In this document: positions 39,631-48,610 of the stretch, piece by piece | Position numbering within the stretch: position 1 is the first letter of the stretch | How the letters are laid out: each line of letters opens with the position of its first letter | NCBI GenBank assembly: GCA_020847535.1 | Contig: JADLBU010000104.1 | Span: forward strand, 1-63,606 | Source of the DNA: Phycisphaerales bacterium | GTDB taxonomy: Bacteria > Planctomycetota > Phycisphaerae > Phycisphaerales > UBA1924 | Direction of reading: 5' to 3' | DNA length: 63,606 bases | Made by a program: the position numbers and the translations under genes | Notes under the pieces: generated by a model | Told to the model about the DNA's origin: nothing | The model's input: only the letters and a program-made list of their open reading frames with translations | Databases searched by the model: none

Positions 39631-41583
39631 CTACTCCACCTTCGGCAGCACGAAGATCGCCGATCGCACCCGGGCGCGGATCTCGGCGACCGTGTTTGTG
39701 ACCGGGAAGCAGCTATCCAACCCGATCGGGTTGCTGATCACCTCGGCCTCGAGCTCCTCAAGAACCTCGATGACGTTCCCGTAGTTGTTCGCATCGAATT
39801 CCGCCTGGGCGTGGTCCACGATCGGCAAGAGCCTGTTCGCGGCCGGGTCGTTGATGCACAGATCGGTATCGATGAACGTCCGCAGGCCCCAGAGCTTCTG
39901 GCCGACCAGGTCTCTCATGGGTTCGGTCACGCGCACGCCCGCCAGGAAATAGGACATGGCGCGCGTCATGCCGCGGATGGAGCCGCATCCCGTGGAGACA
40001 TCGATGAACCTGGCGCCCTCGACGATGGGCGGATCGTTGGCATCGGGCGCCCAGAAGAGGAACGGCTGCCGGGTCAGATCCTCATCGTTGCAATCCGGGT
40101 CGTACCCGAGGATCGGCGTCTCCTCCACGAGGTGGTCCAGCACGCCGAAGAAGTTGCCGTTGCTCTGGACCTCGATGAGGATGAACGAGGGAACGCCAGT
40201 CTCCTGATCCCCCAGCCGGAACGCGCGGGCCCACGCCGGGATCTCGATCGCCGGCAGATCCGCCCGTAGCTCGTTCAGGTACAGCGACCGGTGCAGAGGA
40301 AGATTCGGCGGGATCGACTGCTCCTTCTCGCGCGGATCGGGGAATGTCGTCACCTTGGCGTTGACATCACCGGCGGTAATCACCTTCTCGATCTGGGTGG
40401 TCATGACGGTCGTCGGCGACACGGTCACATCCTCACCGGGTGGCGCGGACGATGTGCTGCTGTTGGACGATTCCACTCCGACGGGCGTCTGGAAGCCGCT
40501 GACGACCGCATCCAGGCTTCCAGTGCCGTCGGGCGTGAATGAGTATCGGCGCAGCACACCCGCCTGCTGATGGGAGATGAGGGCCCGGTTGGTGCCATCC
40601 TGAAGCCCGACGGCGATCTTGAAGTCGCCGGAGCCGGCGCCGCTGGTGAAGTCAACGAAGCCGTTGCCGTTGGAGCGGCGATGACCATCGGAGTCGTAGA
40701 TGAGCACGCGTCCATCGGACACGGCGATCAGGAGTTCACCGTTGGGGCCGAAAGCCATTGCGCTGGGCACAGCGCCGGCGGGAAACTTGCGACTGGCGGC
40801 GACCGAAGCAATCGCGGGGTGAATGATCGTGTCGGGAACCAATGGCGCGGGCGTCTGTCCCAGCGCCATCGCGGCCAGGAAGGCCTGCACATCGGCCGCG
40901 TGGTAACGGACCAGGGCGCCGGGCGTCACCAGCACCAGCAGATCACCGGCCTGGAGGATTCCCGAGGTCGAACGCCCGACCAGCGATTCGACCGCCGATC
41001 CGGACCGCAGGTTCGCCGGCGCGTTGTTGATCAGCGTGGCGATCATGATCTTCGGATCGATGAACCCGAGCGGCGCTGCGTATCCACCGGCGAGGCACTC
41101 GGGCCCACCGGGGCAATCCGGATCGCGCCGGATCACCCAGACCTGGCTGTTCTGACCCGCCGCGGCGGGGGCCGACCGCAGGACGAAGATGTTCCCGGCG
41201 GCATCAAGGGACATGCCATCGGGGTTCTTTGGCCCGGGCATGGCGCCGGCATCGAAGATGATCTGACCGGGTCCGGCGGAGTTGGCGTGGAACGCGATCC
41301 GGCCCGTGTTGCGGTCACAGAGGATCAGGCTCATTCCAGCGAGCCCATCATCCCGGAGGGCGATATCGCGCACCTGCGTCAGCAGCCCGACATCGTTGAT
41401 GACCGTGGAAGTCGAGATCGGATCGAACTCGACCTCAAGCACGCTCGTGGTCGCCGAGTTGGCGACATAGACCTTGGCGTTCTGCGCGATCGCGGATGGC
41501 GAGCTTGCCAGAGACGCAGCCATGGCGAGCATCGCGGACCGCTTCGCGCAGCGCAGAGAAAGCGTTTTCAACTCGACTCGCAT
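39631..41583 (-). CDS. Secreted beta-propeller-like protein, 650 aa
   Basis: The N-terminus is a Sec signal (MLAMAASLASSPSAIAQNAK). The mature protein has recurring strands typical of an NHL- or SMP-30-type propeller, for example AKVYVANSATTSVLEVEFD, GPKNPDGMSLDAAGNIFVL, SAMAFGPNGELLIAVSDGRV and FKIAVGLQDGTNRAL, suggesting four to six blades. The last 230 residues are a separate domain with acidic and Cys-containing patches (DPDCNDEDLTRQP, STGCGSIRGMTRAMSY) and no match I recognise. GGAGGG six bases before the ATG at 41583 supports the start. The kinase gene follows upstream on the same strand. Probably a cell-surface protein; no enzyme residues are identifiable. Confidence 0.7.
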   Translation of the reverse strand: MRVELKTLSLRCAKRSAMLAMAASLASSPSAIAQNAKVYVANSATTSVLEVEFDPISTSTVINDVGLLTQVRDIALRDDGLAGMSLILCDRNTGRIAFHANSAGPGQIIFDAGAMPGPKNPDGMSLDAAGNIFVLRSAPAAAGQNSQVWVIRRDPDCPGGPECLAGGYAAPLGFIDPKIMIATLINNAPANLRSGSAVESLVGRSTSGILQAGDLLVLVTPGALVRYHAADVQAFLAAMALGQTPAPLVPDTIIHPAIASVAASRKFPAGAVPSAMAFGPNGELLIAVSDGRVLIYDSDGHRRSNGNGFVDFTSGAGSGDFKIAVGLQDGTNRALISHQQAGVLRRYSFTPDGTGSLDAVVSGFQTPVGVESSNSSTSSAPPGEDVTVSPTTVMTTQIEKVITAGDVNAKVTTFPDPREKEQSIPPNLPLHRSLYLNELRADLPAIEIPAWARAFRLGDQETGVPSFILIEVQSNGNFFGVLDHLVEETPILGYDPDCNDEDLTRQPFLFWAPDANDPPIVEGARFIDVSTGCGSIRGMTRAMSYFLAGVRVTEPMRDLVGQKLWGLRTFIDTDLCINDPAANRLLPIVDHAQAEFDANNYGNVIEVLEELEAEVISNPIGLDSCFPVTNTVAEIRARVRSAIFVLPKVE

Positions 41584-41669
41584 GGATAACCCTCCGGAAG
41601 CCACCACGGTTGAGATGGGGCATTAATGTACACAATTGTCGGGGGCCGACGCAAGCAATCGCCCCATAA

Positions 41670-44450
41670 TTACCGGGGGGAAACATCGGCAGGCTTGGTC
41701 GCCGTGCGGTAGGGCGCGGCAGAATCGGGCTTGTTCCATGCCTCATAGAGCCCTATCAGACGGCGTCGGGCATCCGCGAGATAGATCGCAGCACCCTTTT
41801 CACTCTCAAGGGCTTTGAAACTGGATAAGAGGAGCGGCTCGGCCTGGTCGAACCGGCCCAGCCCCGACAACGCTGCCCCTTCTACCCCATCGGCGACCGC
41901 GATCCGCCAGTGGCCTTCCGGAAACGCCTTGACGCAGGCGAGCCGGGCCTCCTTGGCGGTGGTCAGGGCTTCATCGAACTGGCGGGCCTCGACCAGCAGA
42001 TTCGCCAGCCCCGTCTGGCTCTCGGCGACCGATGGGTGCTGATCCGTCAGCAGCTTTCGGCGCATCGCGAGCGCTTCGCGGAACATCAACTCGGCCTCGA
42101 CCAGGTCCCCGCGATCCTGCACCCAGCGCGCGAGGTTGTTGAGCCCCTGGGCGATGTCGGGGTGCTCCTTCCCATGCACGCGCCGGCACATGGCGAGCGA
42201 ATCGCGCGCGACTTTCTCGGCCTGGGGCTGATCGCCCTTGTCGTGGAGGACGGCGGCCAGGTTATTGAGCACCTTGGCGATGTCGGGATGGTCTTCGCCC
42301 AGCAGCTTGCGCTGGATGACCAGCACATCCCGGTACGTGGCCTCGGCGGCGTCGAACTCCCCGTTGTCGTGGAGCACGAACGCGAGGTTGTTCATCGCCA
42401 TCGCGACGTCCGGGTGCATGTCCCCGACAAGGCGCTTCTGAACGCCCAGCGCCTCACGGAAGAGCGGCTTGGCCTCCTCGATCTCCCCGCGCGTATAAAG
42501 GACCAGCGCCAGGCTGTTGAGGCCCTCAGACACATCGGGGTGGACCTGGCCGAAGAGCTTGCGGCGCATCGCCAGTGAATCCCGCAGCAGCGGGATCGCA
42601 TCGCTCGCGTTTCCCTGGTCGAAGAGGTTCATCGCCAGGTCGTGCAGCGTATCGGCGACCGCCTTGTTCTCCTTGCCCAGCAGCCTCTGGCGAACATCGA
42701 GGGCCTTGCGGTACAAGGGCTCTGCGCCGGTGAAATCTCCCTTCAGGCAGAGCAGTGATGCCAGGTCGTTGAGGGTCTGCGCGCTGTCCGCATCGTCCTC
42801 GCCCTTGGTCACTCGATAGATATCCAGCGCCTCGCGGTACAACGGCTCGGCGGTGTCGTACTCGGCCTTCTTGACGAGCAGGTTTGCGTAGTCGTTGAGG
42901 GCCTGGGCGACCTTGGGATCAGGTCCGGTGGCGAGGCTTCGGCGCAGAGCCACCGACTTCTGAAGCAGCGGCCCGGCCTCGTTGTAGAGACCCAGGCTGC
43001 CGTACACCGTTCCCATGGTCGCCATCAGCGTGGCCTGGGATTCCGGCTGCCCGGCCAGGTCGGCCTCGATCCGCTTGGCGCCCTTGTCGAGGATCTCCCG
43101 GGCCGTGACGGTGTTTCCCCGGGCCTCGCTGGGATCGACAACCTCGAAAAGACCGGCGAGGAACCGCAGCGCCTCATCGGAAGTCCGGGCCTCCCGGGCG
43201 GCGCGTCCGGCCTCCGAGACGGCGAGCTTCTCGGCCCGCATCGCCCGGAAGAGCGACACCGTGGTCGCGGCGACCCCCAGCGCCAGAGCCAGCGCCACAA
43301 AGGCCGCGGCCGTCACGCCGAACTTGTGACGGACGACGAATTTCTTGATGCGATAGCCCGCACCGGGCGGCGCGGCATGCACCGGCTCATTCTTGAGATA
43401 GCGCTGAAGATCCGATGCGAAGTCGGCCGCGGAGCCGTAGCGCCGCGTGCGGTCCTTCTCCATCGCCTTCATCACGACCCAGTCGAGCTCGCGTCGGAAG
43501 GCATGGCCGTTGGTCCGCCGGTCAACCAGCGACGTCGCGGGAGCCGCCTCCGCCCCGCGGGTCTTGGGCGTTTGGACTCGCGCGGCGGTCGTGATTGCGC
43601 TGAGCCGGGTGCTGGGCCGGGGCGGCTCGGCTTCACGGATCATCTTCGGGATGTCATGCGCGGATCGGAGGGTCATGCCCTCCAGGGGGGTCGTTCCGGT
43701 CAAGAGCTCGTACAGCACCACGCCCAGCGAGTACACATCCGTCCGCGTATCGATATCCAGGCTTCCCTCGGCCTGTTCGGGACTCATGTACTCCGGGGTG
43801 CCGATGAGCTGGTGGTGCTCGGTGAAGAGTGTCTTGTCGGTGAGCTTGCTGACCGTGGCCTTGGCGATCCCGAAGTCGATGACCTTCGCCAGCGGCTTGC
43901 CATCGTGCGCGGAAATCAGCACGTTGGTGGGCTTGATGTCCCGGTGGATCAGCCCCTTGGTGTGGGCGTGCTGGATGGCATCGCAGACCTGGGCGAACAG
44001 CTCCAGGCGGCTTGTGACGCTCAGGCTGTGGCGATCGCAGTAGGAGTGGATCGGCTCCCCGGTGCAGAACTCCATCGCAAAGTACGGCCGACCGGCATCG
44101 GTGGCGCCGGCGTCGAAGACCTTGGCGATGTTCGGGTGATCGAGGATCGCCAGCGCCTGGCGTTCCTGCTCGAAACGGGCGACCACCTGGCGGGTATCCA
44201 TCCCCAGCTTGATGATCTTGAGCGCAACCTTGCGCCGAACGGGTTGCAACTGCTCGGCCAGGAACACCGACCCGAACCCGCCTTCGCCGACCATCTGCAG
44301 GATCGTGTAAGGGCCGATCCGCGTCCCAGGGGCCTCATGCACCGAGGCCACGCCCCCCACGCTCGCGGAGTTCCCGTACCCGACCACCGTCGCCGCGTCG
44401 GAGGGCGAGCTTGGGTCGACGGTATGTGCGGGAGGATCAACGTTGCTCAT
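41670..44450 (-). CDS. Ser/Thr protein kinase with C-terminal TPR repeats
   Basis: This 926-residue protein has a cytoplasmic kinase domain at about 45-330 with all active-site motifs: GEGGFGSVFLAEQ, Lys in KVALKIIKLG, IHRDIKPTNVL and VIDFGIAKATVSK, then GTPEYMSPEQAEG. After a linker and one membrane helix (VTAAAFVALALALGVAATTVSL) the rest is about 12 TPR-type repeats, many nearly identical (for example LGEDHPDIAKVLNNLA, LYTRGEIEEAKPLFREAL), placed outside. This architecture is common in planctomycetes, where ligands are unknown. The start at 44450 fits the disordered Ser/Ala-rich lead. The upstream region is a long repeat-rich gap. Confidence 0.9.
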   Translation of the reverse strand: MSNVDPPAHTVDPSSPSDAATVVGYGNSASVGGVASVHEAPGTRIGPYTILQMVGEGGFGSVFLAEQLQPVRRKVALKIIKLGMDTRQVVARFEQERQALAILDHPNIAKVFDAGATDAGRPYFAMEFCTGEPIHSYCDRHSLSVTSRLELFAQVCDAIQHAHTKGLIHRDIKPTNVLISAHDGKPLAKVIDFGIAKATVSKLTDKTLFTEHHQLIGTPEYMSPEQAEGSLDIDTRTDVYSLGVVLYELLTGTTPLEGMTLRSAHDIPKMIREAEPPRPSTRLSAITTAARVQTPKTRGAEAAPATSLVDRRTNGHAFRRELDWVVMKAMEKDRTRRYGSAADFASDLQRYLKNEPVHAAPPGAGYRIKKFVVRHKFGVTAAAFVALALALGVAATTVSLFRAMRAEKLAVSEAGRAAREARTSDEALRFLAGLFEVVDPSEARGNTVTAREILDKGAKRIEADLAGQPESQATLMATMGTVYGSLGLYNEAGPLLQKSVALRRSLATGPDPKVAQALNDYANLLVKKAEYDTAEPLYREALDIYRVTKGEDDADSAQTLNDLASLLCLKGDFTGAEPLYRKALDVRQRLLGKENKAVADTLHDLAMNLFDQGNASDAIPLLRDSLAMRRKLFGQVHPDVSEGLNSLALVLYTRGEIEEAKPLFREALGVQKRLVGDMHPDVAMAMNNLAFVLHDNGEFDAAEATYRDVLVIQRKLLGEDHPDIAKVLNNLAAVLHDKGDQPQAEKVARDSLAMCRRVHGKEHPDIAQGLNNLARWVQDRGDLVEAELMFREALAMRRKLLTDQHPSVAESQTGLANLLVEARQFDEALTTAKEARLACVKAFPEGHWRIAVADGVEGAALSGLGRFDQAEPLLLSSFKALESEKGAAIYLADARRRLIGLYEAWNKPDSAAPYRTATKPADVSPR

Positions 44451-44778
44451 CGGTGCTTGCCGCCCACGGACAATCCGGAGAGTGGTAGGGAGCAGTATAA
44501 GTCGCAGACCCCGCCGGGTGCGAGGACGATCCATCCGGGGCCGGGGGCGACTCAAGCCTACATCAGGCTGCAAGCGAGCATATAGCTCGGCGGCGGGCTT
44601 TGGGGCGTGGGGGCGTGGGGGCGTGGGGGCCGTGGGGGGATAACGGCAGGCTGACAGCAGGTGGCCCAAGGGGCGACATTGCCATCACAACCCGATCGTG
44701 TCGATTCAGTGCCACAGGCGTGGATGGTCTGCGTTCCACTCGCCGCGGCCCAATCCATCCGGCCCCGCCCGGCTCCGA
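44451..44778. other. Repeat-rich gap upstream of the kinase gene
   Basis: The 328-bp stretch has GC-rich runs and an 8-base tandem repeat of GGGCGTGG type near 44601-44640. Three to four units are nearly identical. No promoter or gene is convincing. The minus strand would hold the kinase promoter near 44460-44520. The far end runs into the remnant gene at 44779. Confidence 0.4.
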
Positions 44779-45000
44779 TCAGCATCCGGCCTCGAAGGCA
44801 AGCACGAAGGCATCGTAATCATCGGTGTCTACGAAGCCGCTCGCATCAAAGTCCGCCGGGCAAGTCTCGGACACGAACTCGAGGGCGCCGATGTCGGCAA
44901 GCGGGGCCGATCCGCACGTGCCTGGGCTGAAGCGGCAATCGTCGGAAGCCGGATCGTCGGAGCGACGGGGGGAGCCCGCCAGATCCAGCGGCAGAAGTAG
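44779..45000 (-). pseudogene. Remnant of a secreted protein with dockerin-like C-terminus
   Basis: The minus-strand frame ends with APLADIGALEF, then CPADFDASGFVDTDDYDAFVLAFEAGC split by the Cys residues. ADIGALEF is typical of the end of parallel beta-helix surface proteins. The Asp-rich DFDASGFVDTDDYDAF unit is a dockerin-like calcium motif common at planctomycete C-termini. Only this tail remains: further upstream (above about 45000) the frame enters the DUF1569 gene. The rest of the gene is absent, so this looks like a truncation left by a deletion. Confidence 0.6.
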
Positions 45001-45020
45001 GCCTGCATCCGCCGACCTCG

Positions 45021-45509
45021 CTACCTCGGATGCAGATACCCCATGTGCAGCTCGCAGTGCCGCGTATTCATCGCCTTCCACTCCTCGTGCCGCATCGGCC
45101 CGAAGAGCGGGTTGGGGCGGGTCGGCTCCGTGCGATCCATCCGCGCCAACGCTGCTCGCACCCGCGCGGCACCTTCCTCGAACGACACATCATCCGCCCC
45201 CACCGTCCCAGTCGGCACGCCCGGGATGCGCACCCCTCGCGGCATCCCTTTGTAGAGATACCTGTTCTTGAAGAACTTCATGATGAACCGCACGATCCAC
45301 GGCGGACCGCTCAACTCGGGCGGATAGCCGTCGTACGCGTAGTTCATGAACGCCGCGATGTGAGTGAATATCTGCCCCGGCGTCCAGTTGCCAGTTTGCC
45401 GCAGCGTCCCCGCCCGGTGAGCCGCCTCGAGGCCATCCAGATCCCGGCCGACATCGGCAAACGAGGTGAAACGAAGCTGCCGGAACTCCGCGGTCTTGGT
45501 ATTGACCAT
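45021..45509 (-). CDS. DUF1569-family protein
   Basis: This 162-residue protein resembles DUF1569 and the wider DinB-like fold: LRFTSFADVGRDLDGLEAAH, then NWTPGQIFTHIAAFMNYAYDGYPPEL and a C-terminal CELHMGYLHPR, where His residues of the DinB-type metal site recur. DUF1569 proteins are common in planctomycetes and have no assigned function. The ATG at 45509 follows thiS by 62 bases. I exclude the in-frame upstream ATG at 45575, which would overlap the thiS end. Confidence 0.75.
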   Translation of the reverse strand: MVNTKTAEFRQLRFTSFADVGRDLDGLEAAHRAGTLRQTGNWTPGQIFTHIAAFMNYAYDGYPPELSGPPWIVRFIMKFFKNRYLYKGMPRGVRIPGVPTGTVGADDVSFEEGAARVRAALARMDRTEPTRPNPLFGPMRHEEWKAMNTRHCELHMGYLHPR

Positions 45510-45571
45510 GCCTGAAACCCCTCCCGCGACAACGTCATCTGCGGCTTTGATCCCCGCGGGCCGGCATCGTG

Positions 45572-45772
45572 TCATCCCCCCCCCACCAACACCACGATCT
45601 CGATCTCATCCCCCTCGGCGAGCACGTGCTGGGCGTGCTCGCGCCGGGGCACCAGCCTCTTGTTCACCTCGACCGCGTACGCCGACCTGGCCGCCCCGGC
45701 GCGCTCGACTACCTGCTGGATCGTCGTCCCGGAAGGCCACGCCGTGCGTTCCCCGTTCACCACCAGTTCCAT
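45572..45772 (-). CDS. thiS: Sulfur carrier protein ThiS
   Basis: ThiS is a ubiquitin-like carrier for the thiazole sulfur of thiamine. The 66-residue protein begins MELVVNGERTAWPSGTTIQQVVE and ends VVLVGGG, with the C-terminal Gly-Gly whose carboxylate becomes the thiocarboxylate. The loop ARSAYAVEVNKRLVPRRE is as in ThiS (V-NG..IPR). The ATG at 45772 follows the fold start. No other thiamine gene (thiG, thiF, thiE) lies in the window, so it is an isolated copy, paired with a DUF1569 gene. Confidence 0.85.
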   Translation of the reverse strand: MELVVNGERTAWPSGTTIQQVVERAGAARSAYAVEVNKRLVPRREHAQHVLAEGDEIEIVVLVGGG

Positions 45773-45855
45773 GCGGGCGATCATATCGGACCAGCATCGC
45801 AAACTCTCCCCGGGGCCAGGGTGGTCCCGCGCACCCCGCCTGCACACAATTCAAC

Positions 45856-46851
45856 ATGCCGCGATGGATCCCCCCTGAGATCTCCCGCCATCTCACCGGC
45901 CCCTTCATCGGCCTGCTCGCGCTGCTGGGAGTCCTCTTCCTCCCCGCCTGCGGAGATCGCGGCTACAGCCAGAAGACCCCCGACGATGTCCTCAAGACCG
46001 CCAAGCTCATGGTCGAGCGCGGGGAGGCCCGCAAGCTCTCCCGCCTCTTCTACGCCGACAACGAGGACATGAAGAGGGTCATGCACAACTTCGGCGTCCT
46101 CCTGGGCAACCTCCAGAAGCTCGGGTTCGCCGTCTCCGAGAACTTCCCCCGCGATGTCGCCCAGCTCAAGGAAAACGCGCTCACCGCCGCCAAGTCCGGC
46201 AAGGCCACATCATTCCTCTCCCAGATCGCCGCCCAGGCGGGCCCCAACGCCGGACGCGCCCGCAGCACCCAGAGGGATCCCGCCAAGCGCATGCAGGAGC
46301 AATCCCAGCGCGAGCGGGCCATGGGAGATTCGCTCAACTCCCTGTTCGCCGATCCCTACGGCTTCCTCAACGACAACGCCGGCAAGCTCACCACCACACC
46401 CATCTCCGATGACATGGCCGCAATCCTGTGGGACAAGCAGCCCGTGCTCCCCCCGCTGGGCATGGTGATGCGCAAGGACTCGGCCGATGACAAGTGGTAC
46501 ATCGTCCCGCCGCTGAATATCCCGGGCCTTGCCAACTACATGCCGCAGAGCACGCAGGAGTACAAGGTCTTCAGCGCCCTGATCGCCATCGTCAACAACG
46601 TCCTGGTCGACCTCGCCAAGGATGTCCGGGACAAGAAGATCACCGACATCGACGACCTCTCCCGCAAGGCCGGAGAGAAAGCCTTCATGCCCGCCGCCAT
46701 GGGCTATGTCGCGTACTCCAAGATGATCGAGGATCGCCGCAAGAAGGCCGCCAAACCCCCGGCGATCACCAAGCCCGCCGCCCCCACCACGCCCACCACC
46801 GGTGCTATCGAGACTCCGAAGTCGGACTCGAACTCATCCAAGCCACGCTGA
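45856..46851 (+). CDS. Lipoprotein of unknown function, 331 aa
   Basis: The N-terminus is a lipoprotein signal (FIGLLALLGVLFLPAC, Cys32). The mature part is mainly helical with alternating charged residues (TPDDVLKTAKLMVERGEARKL, LQKLGFAVSENFPRDVAQ) and then a globular mixed domain (PPLGMVMRKDSADDKWYIVPP, YMPQSTQEYKVFSALIAIVN). A Lys/Pro/Thr tail (KPAAPTTPTTG) ends the protein. No homologous family is recognised; a periplasmic structural or chaperone-like role is possible but speculative. It is divergent from thiS, and its 3' end overlaps the end of the convergent Ppx/GppA gene by 47 bases. Confidence 0.7.
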   Translation: MPRWIPPEISRHLTGPFIGLLALLGVLFLPACGDRGYSQKTPDDVLKTAKLMVERGEARKLSRLFYADNEDMKRVMHNFGVLLGNLQKLGFAVSENFPRDVAQLKENALTAAKSGKATSFLSQIAAQAGPNAGRARSTQRDPAKRMQEQSQRERAMGDSLNSLFADPYGFLNDNAGKLTTTPISDDMAAILWDKQPVLPPLGMVMRKDSADDKWYIVPPLNIPGLANYMPQSTQEYKVFSALIAIVNNVLVDLAKDVRDKKITDIDDLSRKAGEKAFMPAAMGYVAYSKMIEDRRKKAAKPPAITKPAAPTTPTTGAIETPKSDSNSSKPR

Positions 46852-48466
46852 TTTTTCGGCCCAGCACGCGGCTGAGCAGGTCGCTCTTCTCTGCGGCCGC
46901 GGAAAGCTCCTGCTTTCCATCACGCATCGCCTGTTCCACGGCTTCTGACCGTTCCGCAGGCTCACCGAGTATCACGAGCTGATCGTCATCCATTCGCACA
47001 TGAAGCCTGGATGCAAGCTGGCGATGCGAGCGATCAAAGCCATCGGCAATCCGGAGGATGCCGGCGAGCATGCGGACAAGCCGGCGATCCTTCTTGTCCA
47101 TCCCGCCGTACAGCTCGTGCCTGCGGCTGGGCCGGCCCTTGCGGTGATACCGGGCGATCCCCGCCACGAGGTCCGAATCCTCCAGCCTCACGCCCGCCAG
47201 CCCGTTGAAGAGCACGATCGCCTCCGAATGCTTGTGGTGCCCCTTGTACGAGACCGCCACGCCGCTGTCGTGCAGGAGGCCCGCCGCGTGCAGGATCGCC
47301 GCAGATCGCCGCCGGCACCACCGCCCCTTTTTGATCCCGCCCTGCTCGGCGAGCTTGACCAGATCGCGGTGCAGACCGATGGCGAGCATCGCGACGTGTC
47401 CGCTGTGGGGCTGCTCAGCCCGGCAGCGATCGGCGAGCGTGCGGGCGGCCACCTGCAGGATGGTCCGGCGATCCTGTCGCCGAGCTGCCGATCGCACACG
47501 AACAGCCTCCACCGTCTCGACCACCAGGCCATCGCGCAGGCCCACGTGCGCGGTGGTCATCATGTGCGGCCGCAACCGCTGCAGCAACGCATCGATGACC
47601 GCAAGCCCCGGCACGAGGATCTGCGCCCGCTCGACCGACAGCCCCGGCAGGGCCGAACGCTCCGCGACCGTCATCGGCCGTATGAAACGCATCAGCTCCC
47701 GGATCTCAGCGCCGCTGGCCTGGATCTGGGCCGAGAGGTCCTTGGCGCCCGCCTCGGTCCCGGCGATCAGTTTCCCCGCGCCCTTGAGCCTGCACAGCAC
47801 ACCCGCCGATGTGCATCCTCCGCCGACGCCGTAGATCCGGGCGGGCAGGAACGGAAGCCTCGCCAAGCCCTCCTCGACCGCCGCCGCGATGTGCTCGTGC
47901 AGCGCTTCGAACTGCGCTGAAGCGCTCTGCTCGGGCCCGCCGAATTGCTCGGTCAGCGCCACCGCTCCCAGCGGCATCGAAACGGACGCCACGGGGACAT
48001 CCGCGATCCCCACCGTGAGTTGCACGCTGCCGCCGCCGGTGTCGATCACGCCGATGCGAGCCGGCTTGGCATCCCCGCCGGCATCCACGTAATCGGCGAT
48101 CCCACGGTACGACAATCTCCCTTCCGTGCGCGGCGCGATCGTCTCCAGATCGATGCCGGTACGTTCACGCAGCAGCTCGAGGAACGCATCACGGTTGCCG
48201 GCCTTGCGTACCGCGTGGGTCGCCACCGCACGCACGATCGGAGCGCTGGCCTCATCCGCAGCCGCTTTGAACGCCACGACCGCGGCGATCGCGCGTGTCA
48301 TCGGGATTTCCGCGAGCATCCCGCCCGCGGAAAGCCCCTCTCCAAGCCGGCAGGGCACGCGCAGCTCGGCAAGCGGCTTCCACGAGCCGCCCGAGCCCAG
48401 CTCGACCGCCAAAAATCGGGCGCTGTTAGTGCCGATATCAACAACAGAGAATCGGCGCTGATTCAT
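46805..48466 (-). CDS. Ppx/GppA phosphatase with C-terminal HD-type domain
   Basis: This 553-residue protein is an exopolyphosphatase/guanosine pentaphosphatase-type enzyme. The actin-like ATPase core starts FSVVDIGTNSARFLAVEL and continues with IGVIDTGGGSVQLTVG and GVGGGCTSAGVL, whose glycines and acids contact phosphate. The C-terminal half (about 315-515) is an HD-like helical domain with HAAGLLHDSGVAVSYKGHHKHS and HRKGRPSRRHELYGGM. The tail is Ser-rich. It would shorten polyphosphate and influence (p)ppGpp. ATG at 48466; the frame starts slightly earlier in unconserved sequence. Its 3' end overlaps the convergent lipoprotein gene. Confidence 0.85.
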   Translation of the reverse strand: MNQRRFSVVDIGTNSARFLAVELGSGGSWKPLAELRVPCRLGEGLSAGGMLAEIPMTRAIAAVVAFKAAADEASAPIVRAVATHAVRKAGNRDAFLELLRERTGIDLETIAPRTEGRLSYRGIADYVDAGGDAKPARIGVIDTGGGSVQLTVGIADVPVASVSMPLGAVALTEQFGGPEQSASAQFEALHEHIAAAVEEGLARLPFLPARIYGVGGGCTSAGVLCRLKGAGKLIAGTEAGAKDLSAQIQASGAEIRELMRFIRPMTVAERSALPGLSVERAQILVPGLAVIDALLQRLRPHMMTTAHVGLRDGLVVETVEAVRVRSAARRQDRRTILQVAARTLADRCRAEQPHSGHVAMLAIGLHRDLVKLAEQGGIKKGRWCRRRSAAILHAAGLLHDSGVAVSYKGHHKHSEAIVLFNGLAGVRLEDSDLVAGIARYHRKGRPSRRHELYGGMDKKDRRLVRMLAGILRIADGFDRSHRQLASRLHVRMDDDQLVILGEPAERSEAVEQAMRDGKQELSAAAEKSDLLSRVLGRKISVAWMSSSPTSESR

Positions 48467-48610
48467 CGCGGGCCCCGCACCATCACCACGCACGGGATCG
48501 ACCGATTCCGCGCACGGGCATCGTATTTCAACCCGCTTCGATCACAGAGGCCATTTGCACATTCTTGAGAAGGTCTTGACCCTACCGTCCGGCCGGCGTC
48601 CCTGCGACGC

